Source of the DNA: JAQCEJ01 sp046160425
Lineage (GTDB): Bacteria > Planctomycetota > Planctomycetia > Planctomycetales > Planctomycetaceae
Direction: 5' to 3'
Assembly (NCBI GenBank): GCA_046160425.1
Contig: JBJXGP010000513.1
Span: 1-15,332 of the forward strand
DNA length: 15,332 nt
Part shown: positions 1 through 7,974 of the stretch, in pieces
Numbering within the stretch: position 1 is the stretch's first letter
Layout: every line of letters starts with the position of its first letter
Notes under the pieces: generated by a model
The model's database searches: none
Seen by the model: only the letters and a program-made list of their open reading frames with translations
Told to the model about the DNA's origin: nothing
Translations under genes and position numbers: made by a program

Positions 1-2
1 GC

Positions 3-3000
3 GAAGCCGACGCGATTCACCCCGGATACGGTTTTCTGGCGGAGAATCCCCAGTTTGCAGCTGCCTGTCGCGCCGCGGGCATCATTTTCATCGGTCCGTC
101 GGTGGCGTCGCTCGAACAACTCGGCGACAAAACAGCCGCACGCGAGATCGCCGAAAAAGCCGGAGTTCCCGTGCTGGGAGGCAGTCCCCGCGCCATCCGC
201 TCGATCGCGGAAGGGATGAAGACGGCTCGGCATCTCGGTTTTCCGGTGATGCTGAAAGCCGCCAAGGGGGGCGGGGGACGCGGCATGCGCGTCGTTTCGA
301 GCGAATCCGATTTCGCCACGTCATTCGAACAGGCGCAACGGGAATCGATGACCGCTTTCAACAGCCCCGATGTGTTCGTCGAACGCTTCATCGCGCAGGC
401 GCGGCACATCGAAGTGCAGATCATGGGGGACGCACACGGAAATCTCGTGCATCTGTTCGAACGCGACTGCTCCGTGCAGCGACGGCATCAGAAAGTCGTG
501 GAGATTGCCCCCGCCCCCAATCTCGATCCGGGCGTCCGACAGGAACTTTGTGAATCGGCGCTCAAGATCGGACGGGCGGTACAGTATCAGAACGCCGGGA
601 CGGTGGAATTTCTCGTCGATGATGAAACGCAGCAGTTCTATTTCATCGAAGTCAACCCTCGGATTCAGGTCGAACACACCGTCACCGAGGAAGTGACCGG
701 TTACGACATCGTCAAAACGCAGATTCTCGTCGCTCAGGGCCTCGCGCTCGACGACGCGGAAATCAGCATGCTCCCGCAGGAGTCGATTCGCACGAACGGG
801 TTTGCCGTGCAATGCCGGGTCACGACCGAAGATCCCACGAACGGTTTTCTTCCCGATCACGGTCGCGTCGCTCATTACCGGTCCGCGGCGGGGATGGGGA
901 TCCGCCTCGATGCGGGGACGGCGTTTTCCGGCGCCGTAGTCACTCCGTTTTACGATTCGTTGCTGGTGAAAGTGACGGCGCGGGGGCACCGGTTTATCGA
1001 TGCCGTCCGCAAGATGGAACGGACGCTACAGGAATTTCGCGTGCGCGGCGTCAAAACCAACCTGCCGTTTCTGTTGAAATTGCTGGCTCATCCGACGTTT
1101 CTCGAAGGGAAATGCACGACCCGGTTCATCGATCAAACGGCCGAACTGTTTCAGTTCGCCAAACGGCAGGATCGTGCCTCCCGATTACTCAGTTATCTCG
1201 GCGATGTGATCGTCAACGGTAATTCGCTCGTCAAAGGCCGCCAGCAACCGATACGGCGTGAACCGGCCCCGGTCCCCGCATTCGACACGAAGGCTCCGAT
1301 TCAGCCGGGGACTCGTCAGTTGCTGAAAGAGCTGGGGCCGGAACAGTTCAGTCAGTGGATCCTCAAGGAAAAAACGCTGCTGATGACCGATACGTCATTT
1401 CGCGATGCGCACCAATCGTTGTTCGCCACGCGATTTCGCACGTACGATCTGGTTAAGATCGCCGAAGCCTACGCGCGGATGTGTCCCGAACTCTTCTCGA
1501 TCGAGATGTGGGGCGGGGCAACGTTCGATACGGCGATGCGGTTTCTGAAAGAGTCTCCGTGGCAGCGACTCGCCGACCTGCGCGAGAAAATTCCCAACAT
1601 CCTCTTTCAGATGCTGCTCCGTTCCTCCAACGCCGTCGGTTATACGAATTATCCCGATAACGTCGTCAAGGCGTTCGTGAAGGAAGCCGCGGATGCCGGG
1701 ATGGACATCTTCCGCATATTCGATGCCCTGAACTGGGTTCCGAACATGAAGGTGGCGATGGATGCCGTCATCAAATCGGGTGCGATCTGCGAAGCGGCGA
1801 TCTGTTACACGGGTGACATTCTCGATCCCGCACGCGACAAGTATTCGCTGAAATATTATGTCGATATGGCCAAAGAACTCGAGAACATGGGAGCCCACAT
1901 TCTCGCCATCAAGGATATGGCGGGGATATGCAAACCGCACGCCGCCGAACTTCTCGTGCGCACGCTGAAGCAGGAGATCGGCATTCCGATCCACTTCCAT
2001 ACGCACGACACGGGAGGGATCCAGGCGGCGGCGATTCTCAAGGCCTCCGAAGCGAAGGTCGATATCGCCGATGCAGCGATGGCCCCGTTATCGGGAGGGA
2101 CTTCGCAGCCGAATCTGAATACGCTGGTCGAAGCGCTGCGGTTGACGAAACGCCCGACAAAGCTGAATCCCGAGCATCTCGATAAGATCGCCGATTATTG
2201 GCGGGCCGTCCGCGAGTATTATTCTCCGTTCGGAACCGAAATGATGCTGGCGTCGGCCGATTTATACAAACACGCGATGCCCGGCGGGCAGTTCTCCAAT
2301 CTGTACGAGCAAGCGCGGGCGTTGGGACTCGCCGACCAGTGGAGCGACATCTGCCGCGTCTATGCCGAAGTCAACGATCTGTTCGGCGACATCGTCAAGG
2401 TGACGCCGACGTCGAAAGCGGTTGGGGACATGGCGTTGTTCATGGTGGCGAATAACCTGACCTCGGAAGACATTCTCGATGAACGCCGCGAACTCTCGTT
2501 CCCCGAATCGGTGATCGACCTCATCAGCGGTGCAATGGGGCAACCGCCGGGCGGTTTTCCGAAAGCGGTGAAACAACGCATTCTCAAAGATAAGCAGGCC
2601 TTCCGCGGTCGTCCTGGGGCGTCGCTGCCGTCGGCGAAATTCGACGAAGCCGCCGCTCACCTTAAACCGGTCTTGTTGCACGATCCGTCGCAGCAGGAAG
2701 TCGTGACCCATCTGCTCTATGAAAAAGTGTTTCGTGAATTCGTCACGCATCTCCACAAATTTTCGGATACCAGCGGGTTGCCGACGCCGGTCTTCTTTTA
2801 CGGACTGATTCCGGGCGAAGAACTTTCGGTCGACATCGAACCGGGCAAAACGCTGATCGTCAAATTCCTCACCGTCGGCGACCCTCATCCCGATGGCAGG
2901 CGGACGGTCTTTTTCGAACTCAACGGCCAGCCTCGCGACATCAATGTCGTGGACCATTCGCAGAAGCCCGAGGGAAAAACGCGAGCGAAGGCCGATGCCG

Positions 3001-3218
3001 CGCATCCGGGTCAGTTAGGGGCCAGTATGCCGGGGATGGTCGTCGTCGTTTCGGTGAAAGCGGGAGACACCGTCGCGAGAGGGCAAAAACTGCTGACGCT
3101 GGAAGCCATGAAGATGGAGACGACGTTGCAGGCCGACCGCGACGGGAAGATCGTCGATGTGTTCGTCGCCCCGGGAAATCAGGTCGAAACCGGAGACCTG
3201 CTACTCACGATGGATTGA
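3..3218 (+). CDS. pyc: Pyruvate carboxylase, 5'-truncated by window edge
   Basis: Biotin-dependent cytosolic enzyme that carboxylates pyruvate to oxaloacetate using ATP and bicarbonate, an anaplerotic step. The frame is open from base 3, and the first codons read EADAIHPGYGFLAEN, a biotin carboxylase signature that normally lies about 75-80 residues in, so roughly that much is missing. Of about 1,071 residues present, the order is: biotin carboxylase/ATP-grasp with the glycine-rich AAKGGGGRGM loop (bases 255-290); carboxyltransferase domain with DTSFRDAHQSL (from about 1386), GGATFD and the metal-site HFHTHDTGG (1992-2018); and a C-terminal biotinyl domain with EAMKME. The biotinylated lysine codon is 3111-3113. 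All three activities sit on one chain, as in single-chain PC (about 1,150 aa), unlike split acetyl-CoA carboxylase. A biotin ligase gene follows directly. No frameshift or missing key motif is seen in the visible part. Confidence 0.96.
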   Translation, partial: EADAIHPGYGFLAENPQFAAACRAAGIIFIGPSVASLEQLGDKTAAREIAEKAGVPVLGGSPRAIRSIAEGMKTARHLGFPVMLKAAKGGGGRGMRVVSSESDFATSFEQAQRESMTAFNSPDVFVERFIAQARHIEVQIMGDAHGNLVHLFERDCSVQRRHQKVVEIAPAPNLDPGVRQELCESALKIGRAVQYQNAGTVEFLVDDETQQFYFIEVNPRIQVEHTVTEEVTGYDIVKTQILVAQGLALDDAEISMLPQESIRTNGFAVQCRVTTEDPTNGFLPDHGRVAHYRSAAGMGIRLDAGTAFSGAVVTPFYDSLLVKVTARGHRFIDAVRKMERTLQEFRVRGVKTNLPFLLKLLAHPTFLEGKCTTRFIDQTAELFQFAKRQDRASRLLSYLGDVIVNGNSLVKGRQQPIRREPAPVPAFDTKAPIQPGTRQLLKELGPEQFSQWILKEKTLLMTDTSFRDAHQSLFATRFRTYDLVKIAEAYARMCPELFSIEMWGGATFDTAMRFLKESPWQRLADLREKIPNILFQMLLRSSNAVGYTNYPDNVVKAFVKEAADAGMDIFRIFDALNWVPNMKVAMDAVIKSGAICEAAICYTGDILDPARDKYSLKYYVDMAKELENMGAHILAIKDMAGICKPHAAELLVRTLKQEIGIPIHFHTHDTGGIQAAAILKASEAKVDIADAAMAPLSGGTSQPNLNTLVEALRLTKRPTKLNPEHLDKIADYWRAVREYYSPFGTEMMLASADLYKHAMPGGQFSNLYEQARALGLADQWSDICRVYAEVNDLFGDIVKVTPTSKAVGDMALFMVANNLTSEDILDERRELSFPESVIDLISGAMGQPPGGFPKAVKQRILKDKQAFRGRPGASLPSAKFDEAAAHLKPVLLHDPSQQEVVTHLLYEKVFREFVTHLHKFSDTSGLPTPVFFYGLIPGEELSVDIEPGKTLIVKFLTVGDPHPDGRRTVFFELNGQPRDINVVDHSQKPEGKTRAKADAAHPGQLGASMPGMVVVVSVKAGDTVARGQKLLTLEAMKMETTLQADRDGKIVDVFVAPGNQVETGDLLLTMD

Positions 3219-3220
3219 GT

Positions 3221-3230
3221 GGAAGGTGAG
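3221..3230 (+). promoter_or_regulatory. Ribosome binding site selecting a GTG start for the biotin ligase
   Basis: GGAAGGTGAG closely matches the complement of the 16S rRNA 3' end. It lies 6 bases before GTG 3237. The alternative GTG at 3219, which abuts the carboxylase stop codon, has no comparable site upstream, so 3237 is the better start. The site is just beyond the carboxylase TGA, which suggests translational coupling. Confidence 0.6.
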
Positions 3231-3236
3231 ACTTCA

Positions 3237-4040
3237 GTGGGGGTAAAAAGATTCATCGTGGACTTCGATCTCGCCAGAATCGAACGCGAAACCTTTCTGT
3301 CGGCGATTGAATTTCACGATGAGATCGGCTCGACGAACGATCGTGCATTGAAAGTTTGCGATGACTCGTCGATTATCGCGCCGCGGTTGATTCTCGCCGA
3401 ACGGCAGACGGCCGGACGAGGCCGCGGGGTGCATCGCTGGTGGTCGCATTCCGGAGCCTTGACGCTCTCGCTCGTGCTGGATGCGGCGGATATCCCCATG
3501 CCTTTCGAGAACTGGCCGATGATTTCGCTCTTCGCCGGTCTGGCCGTCACGGAGACTCTAGCAGAGCTGGCAAGCGATGAATCGATTCGCGTGAAGTGGC
3601 CGAACGATGTGTACCTCGGCGAGAAAAAGATCTGCGGCATCCTGTGCGAGATCCCGCCGTCGCGCCCTCCCCGGCTGGTGCTGGGAATCGGCCTGAACGT
3701 CAATAACTCGCTGCGGGATGCTCCGCCGGAGTTACTGCGAACCGCGACGTCGTTAACCGATGAAACGGGTCTCGAGCACGATCGAACCGAAATACTCATC
3801 CGTTTGCTGCAACACTTCGAACGGCAGCTTCAGAGCTTTCGCTCGGAGTCGTCTGCCCCGTTCCTGCACTTGTGGTCCAAACGCTGCCTGCTGACGGGAA
3901 GACAGGTGACGCATTCGTCCGGAGACAAGCGGTTACTCACAGGGAATTGCCTGGGAATCGACGCACAAGGGGCACTGCTATTGGAGACAACACAGGGAAT
4001 CGAACGCCTGCTCGGCGGGACGATCGTTGACTGGACCTAA
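3237..4040 (+). CDS. birA: Biotin--[carboxylase] protein ligase, BirA-type without repressor domain
   Basis: Activates biotin to biotinyl-5'-AMP and transfers it to the conserved lysine of biotin carboxyl carrier domains; cytosolic. The 267-residue product (counted from GTG 3237) shows EIGSTNDRA near the N-terminus, the biotin/ATP loop GRGRG (about 60-64) followed by WW, KWPNDV (about 120-125) leading to KKICGILCE, and GIGLNVNN (about 150-157). A small C-terminal domain ends in GIDAQGALLLET...GGTIVDW. There is no N-terminal helix-turn-helix, so it is the mono-functional class and should not act as a bio-operon repressor. It begins 18 bases after the pyruvate carboxylase stop, or abuts it if GTG 3219 is used. 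Shared transcription with its probable substrate is therefore likely. It ends 13 bp from a convergent gene, and no hairpin terminator is visible between them. Confidence 0.93.
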   Translation: MGVKRFIVDFDLARIERETFLSAIEFHDEIGSTNDRALKVCDDSSIIAPRLILAERQTAGRGRGVHRWWSHSGALTLSLVLDAADIPMPFENWPMISLFAGLAVTETLAELASDESIRVKWPNDVYLGEKKICGILCEIPPSRPPRLVLGIGLNVNNSLRDAPPELLRTATSLTDETGLEHDRTEILIRLLQHFERQLQSFRSESSAPFLHLWSKRCLLTGRQVTHSSGDKRLLTGNCLGIDAQGALLLETTQGIERLLGGTIVDWT

Positions 4041-4053
4041 CGCTGCGACAAAC

Positions 4054-5751
4054 TTACAACACCTTGAAAATGACCAGCGTGACATCATCGGTTTGCGTCG
4101 ATAGGCCGGTATAGTTTTTGACGGCTTTGTGAAGCTCTCGCACGATTTGCTCTGCCGAAAATGCGCGATGTTTCGCCACGATCTCCTGAACGCGCGGAAA
4201 ACCGAATTGTTCGCCGGCGGGAGAGAGAGCTTCGACGATTCCGTCGGTGAGCGTCAGAAAAATATCCCCTTTTTGAAACCGGACCGGCGCAACGGTTGTT
4301 TCGAGTGAGATATCGGTCACTCCCAACAGAGGATCGGTGACGTCGAGTGTCTGCCAAGACCCGGTGGGCGTCAGGATATATCCCTGTTGTCCCGCGGCGC
4401 TGTATTCGAGCGAGCGCTGCGACGGATCGAGTTCGCCAAAAAACAGGCTCACAAATCGCCGGTCGTGAACGTCCTCAATGAGAAATCGATTGACTTCGAA
4501 GATCAGCTCTCGCACGCTTTTTCGGGAGAGCGTCAAGGCCCGCAGATAAGCGCGCGTTTGCGACATCAGCAGCGATGCACCGAGATCGTGTCCGCTGACG
4601 TCGGCGACGACGATGCCGAGCTTCCCTTCCGCAAGCGGGATGTAGTCGAAGTAATCTCCTCCGACTTCTTCCGTATGAAACGAGACGCCCGCAACGTCAA
4701 AACCGGCGATGCGGGGAGCCTGTTTCGGCAACAAGCCTTGCTGAATCTGGTGGGCGATTCGCAACTGCTCGGCAGTGGCGCGCAGGACCGCCTCGGCTCG
4801 ATATGCCGATGCGTAATCCAGAATCAAGCCGGTCAGCGGCACGAGATAACCGAGAATCTTGTGATACAGAGCAATATTAAAATGATTGTCGTAGAGTTGA
4901 ATCGAACCGAAGGTGACGGTCATCTCGGCGGCGACCAATGGGATCACGCTGACGATCAAACCTCGTGAAAATAAACTGGGGTGCCGCCGATGAAATCGCG
5001 GGAGCACGATACCCCCCGCCAATAAGTAAAGGACCAGCGGAATGGCATCCAGCGGGCGCGTCGCGAATTTTTCCGGATAGACCACCTTGGGTAATCGTTC
5101 TGAAAACGCGCAGCCGTGAATGATCACATACGCCAGCATCCCGAACAGAATTCCCATCAGGAGAATGATGCGGATTTCACCCGTGCGAGGCCGATGCCGC
5201 ATCCCTCGTTCGGAATACAGGAAATATCCCGTCCCCAGCAGCAGAATCGAAACGTTGAACAACTGCGAGACGGCCCAGGTGAAAGGGATGAACTCTTCCA
5301 ATGGGGTCGTGATGACTATCAGCCCGTCGGCGGCGATGGTACGAAAAGCATCCAGTACGCCCGTGAAAAACAGAGCGGCTCCGATGATCGGCGTGGTGAC
5401 GTCACCCTCAATGGTGTAATGCGTCAGCGCCAGAACGACCGTGAACAAGGCAATGCAGAAGGCCGTCCATTCCATGATGGTATGAATCGACTGTCCCGTC
5501 GATTTTAACGTGGATACTTCGAGCGGATCGGGGACGGTTTGACCGGGAAGGGCTTGCAGATTTTCGGTGGACTGTGCGCTCCCATCCGATGCCGGATTGT
5601 TTTCGAAATTGGCTCTCGCCGTCGCCTCCGGATCGTTATCGGGTATTGCTGAGAAATCGACCCCGATCCAATTCAGCACCCAGGGCAGAATCGTGAGCAC
5701 AACGACTGCCCAGACGAGGCTTTTCGGGAACTTGCGGACGACGACGATCAT
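4054..5751 (-). CDS. Membrane-bound SpoIIE/PP2C-type serine phosphatase with MASE3-like sensor
   Basis: Predicted inner-membrane regulator of 565 residues. An N-terminal membrane anchor (about 10-30) precedes a polar stretch (35-85). A block of several hydrophobic segments follows (about 90-315) and includes GAALFFTGVLDAFRTIAADG (124-143), which resembles the MASE3 membrane sensor. A short linker, QIQQGLLPKQAP (335-346), leads to the SpoIIE domain (about 350-565). Metal-site acidic residues are present in GGDYFD (364-369), DVSGHDLGA (384-392), LTDG (501-504) and TDD (554-556), so it should be active. Family members dephosphorylate serine on anti-sigma antagonists or similar switch proteins; no such partner is encoded here. 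ATG 5751 is chosen because the membrane anchor starts there and GAGAGAGAC precedes it. ATG 5853, or a longer frame overlapping the upstream gene, is possible but less likely. It lies downstream of a polysaccharide export gene on the same strand. Confidence 0.87.
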   Translation of the reverse strand: MIVVVRKFPKSLVWAVVVLTILPWVLNWIGVDFSAIPDNDPEATARANFENNPASDGSAQSTENLQALPGQTVPDPLEVSTLKSTGQSIHTIMEWTAFCIALFTVVLALTHYTIEGDVTTPIIGAALFFTGVLDAFRTIAADGLIVITTPLEEFIPFTWAVSQLFNVSILLLGTGYFLYSERGMRHRPRTGEIRIILLMGILFGMLAYVIIHGCAFSERLPKVVYPEKFATRPLDAIPLVLYLLAGGIVLPRFHRRHPSLFSRGLIVSVIPLVAAEMTVTFGSIQLYDNHFNIALYHKILGYLVPLTGLILDYASAYRAEAVLRATAEQLRIAHQIQQGLLPKQAPRIAGFDVAGVSFHTEEVGGDYFDYIPLAEGKLGIVVADVSGHDLGASLLMSQTRAYLRALTLSRKSVRELIFEVNRFLIEDVHDRRFVSLFFGELDPSQRSLEYSAAGQQGYILTPTGSWQTLDVTDPLLGVTDISLETTVAPVRFQKGDIFLTLTDGIVEALSPAGEQFGFPRVQEIVAKHRAFSAEQIVRELHKAVKNYTGLSTQTDDVTLVIFKVL

Positions 5752-5962
5752 GTCTCTCTCGTGTGGGGGTACGGTGAATCTCGATGCAGCGATGACGGCA
5801 GTTCGCCCGCCGATGGTAAAGCTTATGCCGTTGCTCGATGATTCACCAGTCATATCGCCCCGTGGATCGGGGTTGTGCGAAAAACACCACAGAGTGGGCA
5901 ACAAGTCGCATCTCTCGAATCGAACTCGCGACATTCGCATCGGCTGCGGATGGCACGAATGG
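5752..5962 (-). other. 211-base gap between export lipoprotein and phosphatase
   Basis: Read on the minus strand, this lies between the stop of the export lipoprotein and the chosen phosphatase start. It holds a short inverted repeat, CCCCG-TGGAT-CGGGG (5858-5872), with no T-run, so it is not a convincing terminator. The phosphatase frame stays open through the gap, so an N-terminal extension from ATG 5853 (MTGESSSNG...) cannot be excluded. No convincing -35/-10 pair was found. Confidence 0.4.
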
Positions 5963-7912
5963 TCATTGACCGCCGCCACCGGTGGTGAGAGTCGACGTCG
6001 CCAGGCCGAATAACGCGCCTTCCAGCAGGTTGCGTTCGATGAAGGCACCGACCGCCTCCAATGGCGTGTACTGGAGCAGGATGTAATCCCCCGGCTGGAT
6101 GAGAATTCTCTCGTGGGGATTTTTTAGCGCCTCGTACAGATCGATTTCGATCGGAACCTGGTCGCCGTTGCCCAACTGCCGCAGTATGACCACGCGGCTG
6201 GCGCTGATCGTCACGTCCTGATTCAGGGCTGAGGCTCCTCCCATCGAACGATTCTGGCCGCCCCGCTGGGATTGAGCGATCGACAGCGCTCCGAGTATGT
6301 CGAGATCGTAATCGCGGGGGAGTGAATATTGTCCTCCTCCGAGCAAACCGCCCGTGTAGAAAATTTCCGTATCCCGCGATTCGATGAACACGACGTCTCC
6401 ATCTTGCAAGATGATGTCCTGCTCGGTGAAGTGGACCTGTTCGCCTTCGGCAAGGCGGACCGGAATCTTGATCGTTTGCGGATTGTCGATCGTGGGATCG
6501 AGCGACATCACTGCCGGATCCCAATCCAATTGATCGAGAGGAGCCCAGCCTTCCCCGTTATGTCCGGGTTGATTCCCGTAATATGGCCCCGGTTCGTCCC
6601 CGTGGCGATGTGCGGGGAGACCGACCGGCGGCGCGTGCGGTGGATATCCAAATTCCTGTTGGTGTTGAGGCACAGGATCGTGTTGAGGCACAGGATACTG
6701 ACCATCCTGCGGCAAATATGGAGGATTGTTGTGTTGCGGGAATGTGCCGTGTTGTGGAAATGTCAGCGCAGGCTGTGATGATTGTGGATCAAATATTTGC
6801 GGCTGCCTCGCATCGATGGGCTGGATCCGCTGTTGATATTCCAGCGCGAGAGCATCATGAGGTTGTTCTGTATCGAGGGCATGTTGCGGTGCCATCATCG
6901 GCGCGTGTTGCGCGGCATCCTGCGAGTAGTATTCCACTTCCACAGGGTAATGATCCACCGAATCGTGTGGTGTCTCGGCGTATTGCGACTGTTGATTGAC
7001 CCACTGCTCATACGCCGCATGATCGAAAGCCGACTGTTCCTGTGCGGGATGTTCAGTCGACGCAGGGGAAAAGGAATGCACGTCAGGTGATTGCGCCCGC
7101 ATGATCGTGCGTGACGTTCGATTTGCAGATACGCGTTGAGGCAGTATGGGTGGTCTCCCCCGTCCTTTTCGGCGCACCACATAGATCGTGTTTTCGGCAT
7201 CAAGACCGGGTAATCCGCCGGTTTCAGAAAGTGCGTTGAGTACATCGTTCGTGCCCGCCGGCAGATTGACGATCTTACCGGTTCCCCGTTTGCTCAAACC
7301 GAGGTTGATGGTTCCTTGAGCGGAGATGCGGGGTGTATCGTTCCCCGTTTCCTGCCGAATGACGAGAATGCGGTACGTTCGGGGTTTTTGCAGCATAATC
7401 ATAATGCGGTCGTTGCCGGGCTGCAGGAGTTGACGCTTCTGGATGTATTCGACCCGCAACAGGTCTTCGAGTTGATGGATCGACATCCCGCGAACGTACA
7501 GGGGTTCGATCATCGGCAGAGAAATCGTCCCATTGTCGCGCACCGGCCGAGGATATCCGAAGGAGGGTGGCACTTCTTCGTTTCGGGGATAGAAGACCGG
7601 AGGCGCGGACTCACGCGAACCGAGAATCCCTTCGATGTAGACTGCCAGAATGTCACCGGTGTCGAGCAAATATTCCGGAGGTGGAGTTTGCCGGAGCAGC
7701 GAGAGGTCGATCGTTTTCTTGCCTGAGCGGGTCGTGGCTTTGTACTGATCGGGTAGATATTTGACGGGAACGCCATGAATCGGACGGAACGCCGCACACC
7801 CGTTGATTCCCGAAAGCAGACAGCCGATGAATACCCACAACCACAGACAGGCACGCCCGTTGTCGGCGAGCGATCGGCGTTGCGTGAAATTTGTGACGTG
7901 CATGGGGGGCAT
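5963..7912 (-). CDS. Wza-type polysaccharide export lipoprotein with Q/H/P-rich insert
   Basis: Predicted outer-membrane lipoprotein of the polysaccharide biosynthesis/export (OPX/Wza) family, which forms the exit channel for capsule or exopolysaccharide. From ATG 7912 it has 649 residues. A hydrophobic leader (about 22-38) ends in INGC, with lipid-accepting Cys39. The Poly_export domain (about 80-185) contains YLLDTGDILAVYIEG and DNGTISLPMI. A SLBB-like region (about 195-250) includes LPAGTNDVLNALSETGGLPG. Residues about 270-460 are a low-complexity Q/H/P/Y-rich stretch. The fold then resumes with HFTEQDIILQDGDVVFIESRDTE, FYTGGLLGGGQYSLPRDYDLD and QPGDYILLQYTPLEAVGAF. The GDVVFIE/FYTGGL/LPRDYDLD wording is what I recall from planctomycete members. 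TTG 7927 is an alternative start; neither start has a clear Shine-Dalgarno. A lipoprotein gene lies 47-62 bases upstream. Confidence 0.87.
   Translation of the reverse strand: MPPMHVTNFTQRRSLADNGRACLWLWVFIGCLLSGINGCAAFRPIHGVPVKYLPDQYKATTRSGKKTIDLSLLRQTPPPEYLLDTGDILAVYIEGILGSRESAPPVFYPRNEEVPPSFGYPRPVRDNGTISLPMIEPLYVRGMSIHQLEDLLRVEYIQKRQLLQPGNDRIMIMLQKPRTYRILVIRQETGNDTPRISAQGTINLGLSKRGTGKIVNLPAGTNDVLNALSETGGLPGLDAENTIYVVRRKGRGRPPILPQRVSANRTSRTIMRAQSPDVHSFSPASTEHPAQEQSAFDHAAYEQWVNQQSQYAETPHDSVDHYPVEVEYYSQDAAQHAPMMAPQHALDTEQPHDALALEYQQRIQPIDARQPQIFDPQSSQPALTFPQHGTFPQHNNPPYLPQDGQYPVPQHDPVPQHQQEFGYPPHAPPVGLPAHRHGDEPGPYYGNQPGHNGEGWAPLDQLDWDPAVMSLDPTIDNPQTIKIPVRLAEGEQVHFTEQDIILQDGDVVFIESRDTEIFYTGGLLGGGQYSLPRDYDLDILGALSIAQSQRGGQNRSMGGASALNQDVTISASRVVILRQLGNGDQVPIEIDLYEALKNPHERILIQPGDYILLQYTPLEAVGAFIERNLLEGALFGLATSTLTTGGGGQ
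6663..6696 (-). repeat. 18-bp tandem repeat coding for a PVPQHx hexapeptide
   Basis: On the + strand TGTTGAGGCACAGGAT occurs at 6663-6678 and again at 6681-6696, an 18-base period. In the export lipoprotein it encodes PVPQHD-PVPQHQ. A related hexapeptide pair, FPQHGT-FPQHNN, lies nearby (around 6720-6765). The Q/H/P insert therefore seems to have grown at least partly by short in-frame duplication. Confidence 0.75.
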
Positions 7913-7942
7913 CGATGTGTGACTCAAATTACGACGGTGGAT

Positions 7943-7956
7943 GAATCGATCGATTC
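7943..7956. promoter_or_regulatory. 14-bp perfect palindrome between two envelope genes (possible operator)
   Basis: GAATCGATCGATTC is a perfect 14-base palindrome in the short gap between the small lipoprotein gene and the export lipoprotein gene. It lies 15 bases upstream of TTG 7927 and 30 bases upstream of ATG 7912. It could be a binding site for a dimeric regulator of the export gene. CGAT/GATC words are common in this DNA, so chance is a real alternative, and no regulator gene is nearby. Confidence 0.3.
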
Positions 7957-7974
7957 GATTTCAGAAATTTTTCG

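Noticed and set aside
321..989. Long minus-strand open frames inside the carboxylase gene (321-989, 1395-2006, 2262-3005)
   Set aside because: They lie opposite an intact, highly conserved enzyme gene. Their translations are arginine/histidine-rich without recognisable domains, as expected for complements of biased coding sequence.
4387..4968. Plus-strand open frames opposite the phosphatase and export genes (4387-4968, 5116-5508, 6329-6999)
   Set aside because: They are complements of well-supported minus-strand genes and show no leader, domain or ribosome binding site.
5858..5872. CCCCG...CGGGG hairpin as terminator of the export gene
   Set aside because: The stem is only 5 bp and no T-run follows on the minus strand.
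5752..6048. N-terminal extension of the phosphatase to 6048
   Set aside because: It would overlap the end of the export lipoprotein gene by 86 bases, and its residues show no domain or signal. The membrane anchor starts at ATG 5751.
6663..6765. CRISPR-like or intergenic repeat array
   Set aside because: The repeats are 18-base in-frame duplications encoding Q/H/P hexapeptides inside a gene, with no spacers or cas genes.
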